A program made the translations under genes and the position numbers. This document shows, one piece after another, positions 10,475 through 23,070 of a stretch of DNA of 64,000 nucleotides; positions within the stretch are counted from its first letter, which is position 1; every line of letters starts with the position of its first letter. This stretch comes from Alitta virens (lineage: Eukaryota; Annelida; Polychaeta; Phyllodocida; Nereididae). A model generated the notes under the pieces. That model saw nothing but the letters and a program-made list of their open reading frames with translations, was not told the origin of the DNA and did no database searches. The stretch covers positions 52,698,797 to 52,762,796 of the forward strand of contig OW028574.1 in the NCBI GenBank assembly GCA_932294295.1, given 5' to 3'.

Positions 10475-13400
10475 ATGAGACTAATAATACTGACATTCCT
10501 TCACTTAATTGGTAAGTGTGCTAATATTAATTTAGGCAGTATTTGCAAGTATTTGTGCATATGTCATTCAATGTGCTCTTATCTTAAATGTAAGCCAAGA
10601 TGTCTAGTTTTAGTTCAACATTTTTAGTTCAGTTGTTGACCTGGCATCATATGCATACACTGCTAATGTACAGGAAATTTCTCTGAAATGAATTTCTCAC
10701 TGACATATTTCAAGTCTACTTTAGTGCTTTTGTATGAATACGATCGTGGATTAAGATCACAAATACAGCATTAAATGTTAAACAACCAGCCAGTCAAATG
10801 AGGGTAGAGAGGTTATTGTAATATTTCACATCAATCATACATGTATTTTGTTAAGAACATTTGGTAGCTTTTCAAAGCATTTTTGCTGCTACAGAGAGCA
10901 AGAGGAGTTATAATATTCCAAAGATAGAGCAAGGTGATAGGATGGAGGAGGACAAACATTGAAAATTAACGATTTCATAATTATATCTGATGATAAATGA
11001 AGCTGTGTTTGCAAGATGGTACAAGCTTGAGATATGTATGAAATATAGTTTGGGAATGACATTGACAAAACAATTTTGCAAAAGGTTAAATTATTTTTCA
11101 AAAAATGTTGATCTAAAACTAGACATCTTGGCTTACAGTTAAGGGAGCTTGTGCACATTGAATGACATTCGCAGTTCAAATACTTGCAATGAACCTAGTT
11201 AAAGTTCAAGTCAAATCAATTCAAATGACTCCACTGCAAACAAAATTTATGTGATTTTCTCTTTATTATTATTTATTTGCATACATTTCTTCAGCAGATC
11301 TTCATATTAATTGTGCTATGAACAGTTGAATTTATAATCTGATTTTAGATCTTTCACCTGTGATTTTTTTTTCAGGCTCAACTGGTTGTGTTGAATATAA
11401 GGGCTGTGTGAAAAACTCAATGATACAAGACAATATTTCTTGCAATGATACAATGAAGAGGATATTCATAATAGACTCATACTTGGTGAATCATCAGGGA
11501 TGCAATATAACAGGAATAGTTATACCTCTATATCAGCATCTCTTTGAAAAAGAAATTACTAACAAAATGCGCAAAACATGCAATGCAAAGACAGAGTGTT
11601 ATTTTTATAACCAGTTGACAATATACAACCTCCCTCAGTATCAAGAATACCCCTTTGTTGTTATCTACACATGTGATTGGTGTAAGTATAAGCAGTAAAT
11701 TCCTGAGGAAGTTATGTATTTTTATGAAAAATGGGTCTGTTTCATTGTTTAGTCCAAGCAACAACTTAAACATATTTGATGAGGAATGATCACTGAGTAA
11801 TGAAAGTATAAAAAAATTTAAATGAGATAGCAATGGAATCACAACCAGTGACATTTTATCACAATAACTAAATAATGTGTGCTTACCAGTATCATTGAGC
11901 AAATCACATATGATACTCAAAATAATTCTTTGCTCCAATCAGTATTTTGTGATCAGTATTTGCAGATACTCCTGTTGTCCAAGTTCTGCATGACAGAACC
12001 TTCAGTTTGTCAGGCAACCAGTTTGTCTTTCATAGTCAGGATTACCCCAATGAATATGCTGCCAGTAATGCATATTGCAACATTTCATCACATCATATCA
12101 ACCCGTCCATATTAGTAACTCTGAAAGACTTGTATCCAGCTGATACAAACACCATGGATTATGGATATTTTTGCATAAAATCATCAATATCCTCTGAATG
12201 CATGAAACCAGGCACTGCCCACTACCTCGGCTCCTCTGGATCAATTTCTGTGTACAGCTTGCAAAGAACAGGTGCCATCCCAGGTCCTATCAGGTTTTAT
12301 TTGCTTATACAAGGTATGCCCCTTTTGTTTAATTAATTTTTCAATTTAAAGTTCTTCCATATAATGACTTTTGGTGACAGTCGGTCAATTGTTGACTAAA
12401 TTAGAGCCGGATAATTCGCCGGGTTCGACGGGCCACCCGCCGGCTTCCACGGGTCACCCGCCGGCTTCCACGGGTCACCCGACGGCTTCCAAGGGTATTT
12501 TTTTTCTTTTTTACACCCGTGAGATTTCTACGGTTGTGCCATGCAAGCATGGCACAACCGGCTACCGGGGCCGGGTTTCGCGGCTTGGCCAAGGGTCCCA
12601 CGGGTGCTTGCCGGGGATCCCCGGGTATCCACGGGTGGCCGTATTGGGGCCGCCGGCTTGGAGCCGGGTAGCGATTTCCGCAACTATTACGTAATACTAC
12701 GGGTTCACTACGGCACAACCGGCCCGTGTGACAGGGGCTTAATATAGCTGATAATCACAATAAATAGTCCGTTCTATGTTAAAAAATGACAATGTAAAAT
12801 TCAAGTATTTAGCCAAAATAAATGTCTGTGATGCAAATACTATTCTTAGTGCTGTCATAGCTAGAGAGCTTAAATGTGTTAAACATATGGTTCTTGGAAT
12901 GAGTAAAGTAACTTGAAGCATGTGTTTCTAGCCAAATATGAAGGTAGCATTCGAGTAGCGCACCAAATTCAGGAACTAAAATATTGATGGTATATTTTGA
13001 TTGGATGGTTTTAGGCACCATGAGATTTTATGTATTTTAAATTTTTTATGTACAGAATAACCTGGTTTTAATAATGTTGATTTACTTTTTTTAATTAAAC
13101 TGTGATATTACACCAATGTGTATGCTTTTTAACATTGTTTGTTTTTGAAAATATTTATATATAATACATCTACTCTTGTCTCCATGGTCATATATTGTCA
13201 CACTTCACTAGCTGCAAAAGAAGGCCGACCAGACCAGAGACCTACAGATGATCATATCTGGTTAGATTGCATCAATGCTTCTAGGAAAGGAATGCAAACT
13301 ACGAGGTCACCAACTCAAAGCAGTGTTGGTAAGAATCAGAAATACAATATCATACATCTATGTTAAACTTAATCAGAAAATGTCTTACTCAAGTTATCTG

Positions 13401-16017
13401 GAAACTTGTCATTCATCATAATTAACCCTTTACTTACTCACAGGGCCCCCCAGTATATTCTCATGGCAGGCCACTTCAGCAACAACGCATTTAGTTAAAG
13501 ATCAACTATATGAAACTGATTGAATATATCCTAAAAGGATGAAACAAAATATTGAAATAATATTCAGAACAAATTTTGCATTCTTCCAGAAGCTGAAGAT
13601 GTCACTACTTCAGCAATGACACATAAAAATTCTACTCAAACCTTTGCACGAGGTAAGAGCTTCAACACATGTAGAATATCAGATTGGCATGCATATTACA
13701 GCTTATGTTGAATCGTAAGATTACATATATAACAAAAGAAAAAGAAAAAAATAGGAAAAACTGAAAAAAAAGGCCTTGATGATGCAGGTTTCAAAATGAA
13801 CTGTTAAACGGTACCCATGTCCATAATGTACTTGTGTACTTTTAATATGATTGACTGCTTTTGATTTATTACCTACAATGTCCTACATGTCACTAATATA
13901 CCTTGATTGTGTATTAATAAACATATATATATATATATAATACCGTCTAATAATTTTTTTTTCCAAACCCAGATTCCACCCTTGGTGCAATCATTGGTGG
14001 TACACTTTCTCCAGTCATTGTGATTGGCCTTGGGATTTTAGGGTTCTTATTGTGGAGGAGAATTATGTAAAATTTTTTAGCTTAACCAGAAGTTCTGGTC
14101 CAGAACATACCGTACCAGCTAGCTGGAACTTGCTGTCCATCACGATCAACCCGTTACCCGGTTGTTATTATGATTGAATATGGGGATCAAACATTTCCAC
14201 TTAAATTCAGACTATTTTGTATTACAAAACCTGAACTCATTAGTCCATTGGAAGTTCATAATGCGGTCCCTACTTGTAGGTCCTAGTAGGCCTACATACA
14301 TTTCCCCAAAGCATATATGATTGCAGCAACTATACACTATACAAGTACTGCATGTCAAAGATAAAAATAATTTGTGAATATGTTAAATGGAAGACCTTAA
14401 TGCTTAAGGGAGATATAAAATTCTTGTTTCTCAAAACGATTTTTGCATTCCAGATAAGAATACCGTGGGAATTGCAGTCGGGGCGGTAGTGTCTGGAGTT
14501 CTTTTGCTGACTGTAATTGTTCATGTGGTTTTATTTTTCAACTGGAAAAAGAGTAATGGAAGAAGGTCAGTACAAAATTACATAACATGGTTGAAGCTCA
14601 TTATATATAATGGCAAAAACCAAAACTAGCTGTACACATGGAATGCCAGTCATAACGGCTACATGCGAAAATGGCTACAGCCAAAAACGGCTACAAAATT
14701 TAATGGCATTCCAAAAACGGCTACAATGAACAGATGACCAAAACGTCAACACGGTTATGTCAAAACGGCTACAAGCCATGTCCAAAACGGCTACAGCCAT
14801 AAATTTGAAGTCCAAAACGGCTACACATTCATACACCAAAACGTCTACACTATGTGTGTTTTTATGATATGTATATGTTTTTTCCCCCTGTATCTTGAAT
14901 CATGTATTAATTTTATATTTTTTACTGTTGTATGACAAATAGATCAAATTTGACCTAAAAAAGTGTCAATAAAATGTATGTTATCTTATCTACCTCAAAA
15001 CGGCTACACTTTCATAAAATGAAGTGAAGCTTCAAAGCAAAAATCTAATTAAGAACACATTTAATTGATCACGTACAAGACAAAGCTGACTATTGTCATT
15101 TATGCAACACCATCAATTACCTGTCATTAATCACAGGACAGTCTGACAGACGTTTTGGTCTATGTGGCTGTAGCCGTTTTGGTCTATGTGGCTGTAGCCG
15201 TTTTGGTCTATGTGTCTGTAGCCGTTTTGGTATCATAGTCAGCGGGAAAAGGCACTGTAGACGTAATGGTTAAGTAGTGAAAAAGCATGTTGACGTTTTG
15301 GTTATGTCCCAAATATTGGTGTAGACGTTTTGGTTATTGTGTAGCCGTTTTCGCTGAACGTGTTATGGTTTTAAAGTTTTGGATGTAGGGCTCCGTTTTC
15401 GCGGTTAGCCGTTTCATCCGCCAACCATACACTGCACTATACTGGCAATTGTTCATGAAGTCTATGTTGGTAATTCTATAAGACAAATAGCTTTTTCGAG
15501 CAAACATTTCATGCAACAACAAATAATGTTTGCCTTTCACAACAGAAACGCTTAAAAAGAAACCTGTACACTTGGCTTCATGCTGTTCAGCAGGCGCGTC
15601 TTTTGAATCACCATGTCTGATTGGCTGAACGGCCGTGAAATGATTGTGATTCTGTGCCTCTACTGCCATACATTTCATTATGCAAAACAATATTTTTTAA
15701 CATAGTGTGGAAATGGTATATGCACGAATACAATTTCAGGTAAAATGTTCCCTAGTGAAATAGTAGTTACAAGTGGGTTCAATGCTGTAGGAGAACATTT
15801 AATGCTTCTTTTACACAGGAATACCCAAGTACCAGGAACAATCTCTACAGGAGAAAATGATGTCACACAAGAGGAGATAAGCAACCAAGAGCAAGGGAAA
15901 TATGAATCACTGAGATTTGGTGACCAAGCAGGAACACAAGATGCTCACACATACTACAATACCCCAGTAGCACCCCAAGGTCCTGCCATTGATGAGGCTG
16001 ACTATTTGCACCCATAA
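10475..16017 (+). CDS. Lectin-like/CUB-like transmembrane receptor, copy C (short tyrosine tail)
   Basis: Exons: 10475-10511, 11376-11681, 11966-12313, 13212-13328, 13590-13652, 14454-14565, 15819-16017. They total 1182 nt, 393 aa, phases consistent. Residues 1-12 are a signal peptide; in-frame upstream ATGs exist at 10436 and 10457, but 10475 gives the same exon length (37 nt) as the paralogue. About 16-114 form a cysteine-rich domain resembling SUEL/galactose-binding lectins (NISC, TC...TEC, VIYTC). About 115-230 resemble a CUB domain (FHSQDYPNEY, YFCIKSS, GSISVYSL). A Ser/Thr stalk and one helix (about 295-320, followed by WKK) come next. The 66-residue tail has KYESL (Y356), TYYNTP (Y373/Y374, pYxN type) and DYLHP (Y390). 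Several N-x-S/T sites are present. Probable cell-surface recognition receptor signalling through SH2 proteins; ligand unknown. The alternative exon 13973-14070 would give a 322-aa form with no tail. Confidence 0.8.
12399..12742. mobile_element. GC-rich insertion in receptor C only
   Basis: This block interrupts an intron that aligns continuously in receptor D (empty site near 25434-25440). It is far richer in G+C than its surroundings. It contains about three copies of a 21-bp direct repeat built on 'gccggcttccacgggtc' (12418-12496) and a perfect 14-bp inverted repeat with a 2-nt loop at 12531-12560. The right end reads 'gtgtgacaggggcttaa'. A TAA-like duplication may flank it. Likely a non-autonomous DNA element. 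Confidence 0.7.
13973..14070 (+). other. Alternative transmembrane exon 6a of receptor C (ends in stop)
   Basis: This exon is homologous to the transmembrane exon of receptor D (26587-26689): GAIIGGTLSPVIVIGLGIL then LLWRR. The basic end is then IM and a TAA at 14068-14070. It enters in the same phase (1) as exon 6b at 14454, so the two are mutually exclusive in principle. Using 6a as a terminal exon gives a membrane-anchored receptor with almost no cytoplasmic part. A weak internal donor (GTAAAA at 14066) would instead give phase 2 and could join the tail exon. Confidence 0.65.
14640..15426. repeat. Fold-back element built from 'aaacggctaca' words
   Basis: The left arm (14640-14850, with further words near 15000) has at least seven copies of 'caaaacggctacaa'-type words plus 'aaaacgtctacac'. 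The right arm (15140-15426) has the reverse complements 'tgtagccgttttggt' and 'gtagacgttttggt'. The arms are imperfect inverted arrays around an AT-rich centre. It sits in the intron between transmembrane exon 6b and the tail exon of receptor C. Confidence 0.75.
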
Positions 16018-16140
16018 AGAATATGAAATAAGAGTGCTTTAGCAAAATTATCATTCAAGTACATTGTCGACTATTTAAAACTTCTATTCAGTGTATGAAT
16101 TGTATTTTTGCATTTATATTAAGGATCTGTTGTATATATG

Positions 16141-16146
16141 AATAAA
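16141..16146 (+). promoter_or_regulatory. Poly(A) signal of receptor C
   Basis: AATAAA lies 124 bp after the stop at 16015-16017. Confidence 0.5.
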
Positions 16147-17239
16147 TATTTAACTCACGAATGTAATCTGAGATAGTCATGGATATTATATTTTTGCGTT
16201 AATTAATGCTTACCTTTTTTCAGTTTACACCATTATGTGGGGCTGAATGTTTGAAGTTATGCAATACTACATGTTAGTCATATTCTGCTTGTCTTTAATT
16301 AAGAAGATGTAAATAGGTCTTGATGCATCATTCCATCTAAGAAAATAATGGTGTAGGAGGTATCATTCTATGCAACTTTCCCATTAAGAATGCATGGTTC
16401 ATATTATAAATGCTTGGTTTATGCAAATAGAACATTTTCATCCTGATCTGCATTCGTATAGATACTTAATTGTTTTTAATACAAAAGGCAGGGGTGAAGT
16501 ATTATGTGAGAAACAAAATTAATGCAGGATTCCTACAACAAAGGAGCTATTCTCCTTCTCAGGTTCACATCTGAAAATTTGCCGGTTGCATTGGCATTTT
16601 TTTTTTATCTGGACTATTTCCACGGACCAAATATTGGGAGACGAGGGCAAGATGAAACGGAGGGCAAGATGGACCATCATGGTTAATTTGCATAATTTAT
16701 ATATCTTTTGGTAAATATAAGCAATCGTGTTCTTTAAGTGATGCCATAAGTCATGTTAAGCAGACATTGGCGGGCTTGTCTACAAGGAAGAAAGTGTACT
16801 TTGTCTTCCCCTTGCTATGCAAGAATCACAAGTGACTGAAAATAATTTGAACAAGTTAAAGGTGATAACACATGTTACCATTGCATATCCCATGTTAGGA
16901 TACATCCTTGCATATCTTGAGACAAAATGGGTGTACCTTGCCCTCTATGGTCCTCTTTTAATATAATCCAAAACATCATTGTATTTAATTTTTGGGTCAA
17001 ATAATTTCACTTCATTTTCATTGTCATTTCCGAAGGGCAGTTTCCCTCGTTCCTCACATTCTAAAAAAATATAATAAAAACCTCTCTAAGGGCTTGTCAA
17101 TCTTATCCAAAATATTCCTAGTGATTATCCGTACATGTATAACCTGCAAATCAGAAGATCATATTAATTAGGCCTTTCTTTAATAAATAAGTGTTGGTCA
17201 TAGTCGACTGTCGCTGGACCGATGTTGAGTTGATGTGGC

Positions 17240-17578
17240 ATGTTATCTGGGGTAATTTCTTTCCGTACCCCATATCTAGTTACTGTAAGACAGGACATAT
17301 GGAAAGTGCAGCTCTCTAAGGCAAGTTCTTGCTGCTATCGAGGGTTGATTGATGAGGTGAGAGAAAGGAGGAGTCCACCCTTGTTACACATTTACCCCAT
17401 GGGTGGGATCTTTTACTTGCCTCAGCATAGACACTAAGTACAAGGGACTGCCAATTTATCATCTCATACGAAAAACATCCAGCTGGGATATTGCTCTTGA
17501 AATTTGCCATAGCCCGGAATTGAACCCGGGTCCTTCAGAGAACATGCGAGCGTCTTACCACTAGACTACCCAGCTGCA
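17240..17578 (-). repeat. tRNA-derived SINE, nearly complete
   Basis: Reading the minus strand from about 17575, a tRNA-like head has a consensus A box (TAGTCTAGTGG) and B box (GGTTCAATTCC). It is followed by the body words 'gtctatgctgaggcaagtaaaagatc' split by small changes and 'cccatggggtaaatgtgtaac'. The same body recurs at several other places in the window, so this copy is a good reference for the family. Confidence 0.75.
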
Positions 17579-19054
17579 CAATGGAATCCATTCCTGAGGC
17601 ATTTTTAAATGTGAACTGTGCCAAATTTTTTTTTATCTATTGATATTTTGCCTATAGAAGTCACAAACTGTTATGAATATACGATATACTGGTGTTTTGA
17701 TTGATGAAAAATTATTTGACCAACTAAGCATCCCCGAAAATCATGAGTGCAACTCCTAATAAGACTTACAACAGCACAAATGCCTCACAGTCCAATAAGC
17801 TTAGTCAATAGATACAAAAAGACAATTATATCCACTACAAAGTTATAGGCCTATCAGTAGACACAATAATGGAGGATGAAGCAGTATGCTATCTCATAAT
17901 CCACAACTGAAGTTTAAAAAAAGAGATGGTTTCAACAATGAGGTGATCTTAACGTGGGTTACCATTGTACATATGTTGATATTTTGAATTTTTTCTTTGT
18001 TATATGTTGGTGCGAATAAAATAAAATAAATGTTTTAAATGCCACTGTGTGATATTATTTTCACACATTTTGTTTCTCGTACATTACGCTATCAGATTAT
18101 CATACTTTTTTACAAATAAGATTACAAATACAAATGCAAGATGTAAGTAGTTTGAGGGTAAAATCAAACTGGTAAATTGGTATTAGTAAGCAGTGCTACA
18201 ATCAAATAATGCTCAACTCTATATATCTAAAACTAGGACCAACAACTTTAAGAGACAAACAAGACAAATTCATCCACAGAGATACCTACATGTACCATTG
18301 ACAGCAACACTATTGATAACTGATAAATTAAATTATAAATACTATCTTCGATGTATCTAATACATATTTTAAGAAGACAGCTTTAGACTAAACAACAATT
18401 CATATATATCTTGGCTAACTGAAACCAGGAGAATATATTCCATCACTTAATAGTTGGAAAATAATATTCCGGTCATTAACGTATGGTGCCCTATTATGTC
18501 AGGTTTTTGCTTCATAAAGCTATCAATAAAGTATTTGCACATATTACGGGTTCCTGATAATTCTGTTGTTAAGCATAATTATTTCACTTTACAAAATCAT
18601 TAAATATATGTTAAACATTAGAAAATACAGCCTGTCAAACAAGTAACCTCAAAGAGACAATATTAGGATACCTGTGTGTATTATGGTCAGTCTTGTTTTA
18701 TGCAACCCTTTTGCTGAAACAAATTTATCCCTGGTGAAACAGCTTCTGCTGTCAAATAGATGAATACAGTTCTTAAAAGAATTAAAGCAAGTTTTGTAAA
18801 TTTACTTCTTCAGACTTTTAGTGCATATCAAAAATATGTTTCAAACATAAAAGTTTGAAGAGAAACCCTGATGGCCACCATGATTTTCATGCGCTCTCAA
18901 TTTATTGGCTTATTTTGAATACAAATTGGACACTTGTCCTTGAATGACCTCGCAAATTGAAAAATACCAATTCTGAAGTTACATTAGTGTAATTCCTTAA
19001 CAGATTAAATCAGGGAGCATTAATTGTAACTGACCATATTAGGACCCCTATCTA

Positions 19055-19290
19055 TAATAGTGCACCACACGTTACTCACTGCAAGATAAATTTGTGTCAA
19101 AAACGTTCTCATTCCAGTTAAGATTTCTCACGCTAGTGGGAATTTTACATCCTAACTATACTAGGGCACCACACGTCACTCACTGCTATTTCTTTTTCAA
19201 AATAGGTCTAACTGTAAAATGCAAGATAAATTTGTGTCAAAAACTTTCCCATTCCAGTCACGATTTGTGGGAATTTTACATCCTGATCAT
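19055..19290. repeat. Diverged direct duplication, about 110-bp units
   Basis: Two neighbouring segments share 'caccacacgt(t/c)actcactgc', 'gcaagataaatttgtgtcaa' and 'gtgggaattttacatcct', in the same order, with an insertion in the second unit. Confidence 0.6.
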
Positions 19291-20412
19291 TAAAAGAGTG
19301 CCTGTGCAGTGACCGTTTTCATTTCATCACTTTTGACACCAAATTTGACCATCTGAAGGCTGTCAGGCTGCTTCCAGATGTAATTAATAATATATTACCT
19401 TGAACCATGGAGGTAAATTTCTTTATTTATAAGTTGTATATATATATGCTTGAACTATACAAATGCCTCCGGCGAGTCCAACAATTAGGTAAAACCCATG
19501 GTTGGACACTTTTTAATCATCTCATCATGACATCTACCTGTATTAATGTACCCATAGTAGGGTGCTCCAAAAAAAAAAGAAGGTAAAAAAGTTTTTCCCA
19601 TTCCACTTGCCATGTGTTTGAAGTTTTATTGGACTACTGATAGACCAGTGATATAAATTTATCCTACTATTTCACAAAGACTAAGATAGCATTCTGGCTG
19701 AGTGTATGAAATTTGACCAGGAAAGCTAATGGGCATTTTTAATTTCTTATCTGTCACTGTTTCAGTGTATATGCTATGAGTTGCTGCATAGGCAGTGCTA
19801 TGTTTCAAAAAGGAAGAAATGTCTGACAACATCTCCCTTGGTGACAAATCTGTGTTGAACAAGTTCAGGAATTGGTTTCCCATGGAGCAATATGTTGTCA
19901 TCCTTTCTCAGACCTGGCCACTCTATTGGCTCTATAGCGATTTGCATTGGAAACTTCAAGTGGTTGGTAGCAAGGCTTAAACTCAATATTTGGAGGTGAA
20001 ATTTTGCATGGTAGTTGATCTTTATCATTGGAATGGGAGAAGCTCTGGGGAGCAACCTCTTGAAATTTATGAGCACTCTAACCCATAGTTTCTCTAAAAA
20101 ACTCGCAAAAGCATTCATCTATTTGCAGCCGAGCTAGCCCAAACACACTGCTTCGGGTCGCAGTAGCAATGTGGAGCAGTCTGAAACACTTCTTAGATCA
20201 GCTGCTATAGTCAAAGAGAAAGGAAGAGATTGTTTTCTCAGTTTTCCTTGATAAAACCAGACCAAACTCTATCCATACTTATATTAGTACACAAGCTACA
20301 TAATCGCATCGTATTTACCCTGTGTTAAAGTCTGGTATTCCTTTGAACGGACCAAAAACGAACATAACTTTCAGACTTTCATGTCTCCCTCCATGTTGCC
20401 ATGATAACTGCC

Positions 20413-20696
20413 ACTGAGCATGCGCGAACAGCCAGCCAATCAGCACGCAGCAGGCTTCAGTTGTAAACAAAAGGACATGGACTGAGCACATGTCACTGGT
20501 TTTTTTATTCGTTTTCTTGCAAGAATTACGTGCCAAATATCCGGTTTTAAATATCGCGTGTATTGTTCAAAGGAGTTTGAGTTTTATGAACTGATGTCTA
20601 GAAAGCTGTTGGATCCAAGCAGGCACAGATTTCCACCCTTTTCAGTGCACATGCACTGTGGCTCAATGGGAGGAGCCTATTCGCGCATGCTCAGTA
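20413..20696. promoter_or_regulatory. Inverted pair of NRF-1-like sites
   Basis: 'actgagcatgcgcgaa' at 20413-20428 is mirrored by its reverse complement at 20680-20695. Flanking words (ccatgttgccatg / catcaatatggcag) extend the symmetry. The core GCATGCGC resembles the NRF-1 recognition element. It could be a bidirectional promoter remnant or a transposon arm; no gene start could be tied to it. Confidence 0.3.
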
Positions 20697-23070
20697 GCAT
20701 CAATATGGCAGCCTCTGTGGAGAGCTCAGAAATGGCGTATGTTTTTCTGAATAAAAGGTGCTTGTATTTATGGATATCCTGGGCGACCAGCAATGAAATA
20801 TTGGCGCCCTTGAAGGTAACTTTACAGAGAATAATCAGAGATATTTTGTAGACATGATCGCCATTCAGTTTGCTCAGAATCTCTTCCCTTTTAGCGACAC
20901 CCCTTGAAATAACTAAGAAGTGCTTGGAACTGGCTTACGCTTCGCAAGCCAGTTCCTTGGAGTTACAGCCGAGCCAAATATAGTTACTAATATGTAGCTG
21001 TCAATGCCAGGAGTGAGCGAAGCCTTCAACCTGTAGGCCTACCTGCCCATTTTGTCAAATAAAATTAGTCTTGAGGTGGTAAAGAAGAAAGTCTTAAAAG
21101 AACAGGGACTCATTTAAGTTGTTATGATTTCTGAACTATACACTGACTGCCCTATAACGCTAGTACACATCGTACTGACCATGTAGATTTTTGAATTTTC
21201 AAAATTGGACAATAAATAATGATTTTAGAGGCAAAATAAGTGAAGAGCTGCTCAGGAATTGTAATGCGTACCTTCAGTCGCCAGGGGCGCTGCGATCGCT
21301 TACACTTGCCCCCTGGTGTGAAAAAATGTTATCGTCAAACAGTGGCATGACTAGCGCGAACGTCATCGATTCAAGGTTATTCGTCAAATATTCTGGGCTC
21401 CCCGATAACATAGACACCCGTTCTATGTACCGTTAGAATTGTTACAGTCAGAAAAACAAGTTTTCTCCATGTTTGAAGCTGGGTGTGTAAGAAATTATGG
21501 ACATCACAACTGTTGAACCGACGACGTTGTTTTGACGTGATGACGTAGTCTCGTTCTGGACCATTGGTCAAAAAGCAATATTAAGTTGATCTTCCATAGG
21601 ATTACATGTATTTTAGAAATTTTGAGACACTTCCGGTTCAGCATGATCACTGTGCAGCCTCATTTTGAAACCTCTCTCTACGGGAAGTATTATTACCCAG
21701 GAGTGGGTTTTCCAGTTGATAATTCAAACATAAACCTTAAAAGTTGTTTACCGTTCACACATTATTTTCCACTGTGAGAAAGCAAAAGACTTTCTTTCCT
21801 TGATTCTTTTCCTTGATTTCTTTTATTTCATTCTTTCTTTTGTTCGAGAGAATTATTAAAATAGTATAATTGGGAAAAAATTACCTAAACTAAATTAAAG
21901 CGTGTTTCGTTATATGGATGATGTTTTATGAAATTTATGGTGGATTCTGGTACTATGGCATGTCCTGAGCGGGAATCAGGCCTTGGCACCCTTGGGAAAA
22001 ATTATTTATGGGCTGAAAACTTAAAGGCCACCAAACGAGTAATAGATACCCCATAACTTCCTTTTCATTGGTGCTAGGAAGTGTTTAGGGTCAAGCAAGT
22101 CATTTATGCTATTAAATTTATCATTGCAACTTCCCTATTGCATGATATTGCCTGGATGACTAATATTCATAATAAATGTTGCATGTATAACAACGGTGGA
22201 TCACTAATATCAATATATTATTGTCCAAACAGGTATATATGACAACATGACCAGCCATAGTTGACAGATACTTCATTGACTGTAAACTGCTTCTAACAAA
22301 TTGTATAAATTGTGGTGCTGGTACAGGAAAAACTAACATTCTACAACTGGACTATTTTATCAAATAGGGGGAAAAAGTTTGTTAAAAAAAAATGAGGATT
22401 TTTCTTTCAATCTTTATTTGTTATTCATCCTAAGGCAAGCTCACATATTTGATTATAAAGAAGGTAACATTTTCCACCAAAAATATTCTTTTTATATATA
22501 CCACTTGAATACAACGACCTAAATTTGCACTGAACAGTTTATAGTCAGTTCATGGAGCAGTGTTTACATTACGATGGTCACGGATCATTTCTGTGAAACC
22601 CACTGTAAGACCACCACACTGTGGGATCACCTTACAATTTAAGTCCACCAATTCATGCACCCAATCCTTTACTATCGTATTTTACTCACTATTAAGATCA
22701 CCCCGCCATTAAGACCAGTATATTTTACACTAAGGGTGGTCTTAATTACGAGATTCTACTGTAAATACCAAGACCTGTCAAACTATTACAAAAGTTTAAT
22801 ATTGCAATACTAGACATAAGGGGTACTGTTTTCTGTACAAGATACGATTAAAATTTGTAGACAGGGCATATAAGTCTAGCTTTGGCAAGTGAATAAACTC
22901 AAAAAATGAACAGGGCTGTATTTGTTGCATTTATAAAATACTTTGTGACACAGGTTTACCTACATCGTATAAGGAAGAGAAAATGAAAAAAAAACGCATG
23001 GTTTGTCAAGCAGAGACGTGAGAAACTATCAAATCGATGCATGTAGACAAGTTTTGGACATTCAATAAAC

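Larger units (their letters stand above)
16150..23070. other. Intergenic region between receptors C and D
   Basis: About 6.9 kb with no supported exon. It contains a SINE (17240-17578), a direct duplication (19055-19290), a pair of inverted 'gagcatgcgcgaa' sites (20413-20696) and a piece of a 'gaccacc..taattaagaccacc' dispersed repeat (about 22590-22760; related text near 34680, 39830 and 54870). Short open frames here show no recognisable protein. Confidence 0.5.

Noticed and set aside
12371..12747. Open frames on both strands rich in Gly/Pro/Arg
   Set aside because: They lie inside the GC-rich inserted element with 21-bp repeats; stop codons are rare there only because of composition.
17510..17578. 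A tRNA gene on the minus strand
   Set aside because: A and B boxes are good, but the acceptor stem does not pair and the sequence continues into the SINE body; treated as a SINE head.
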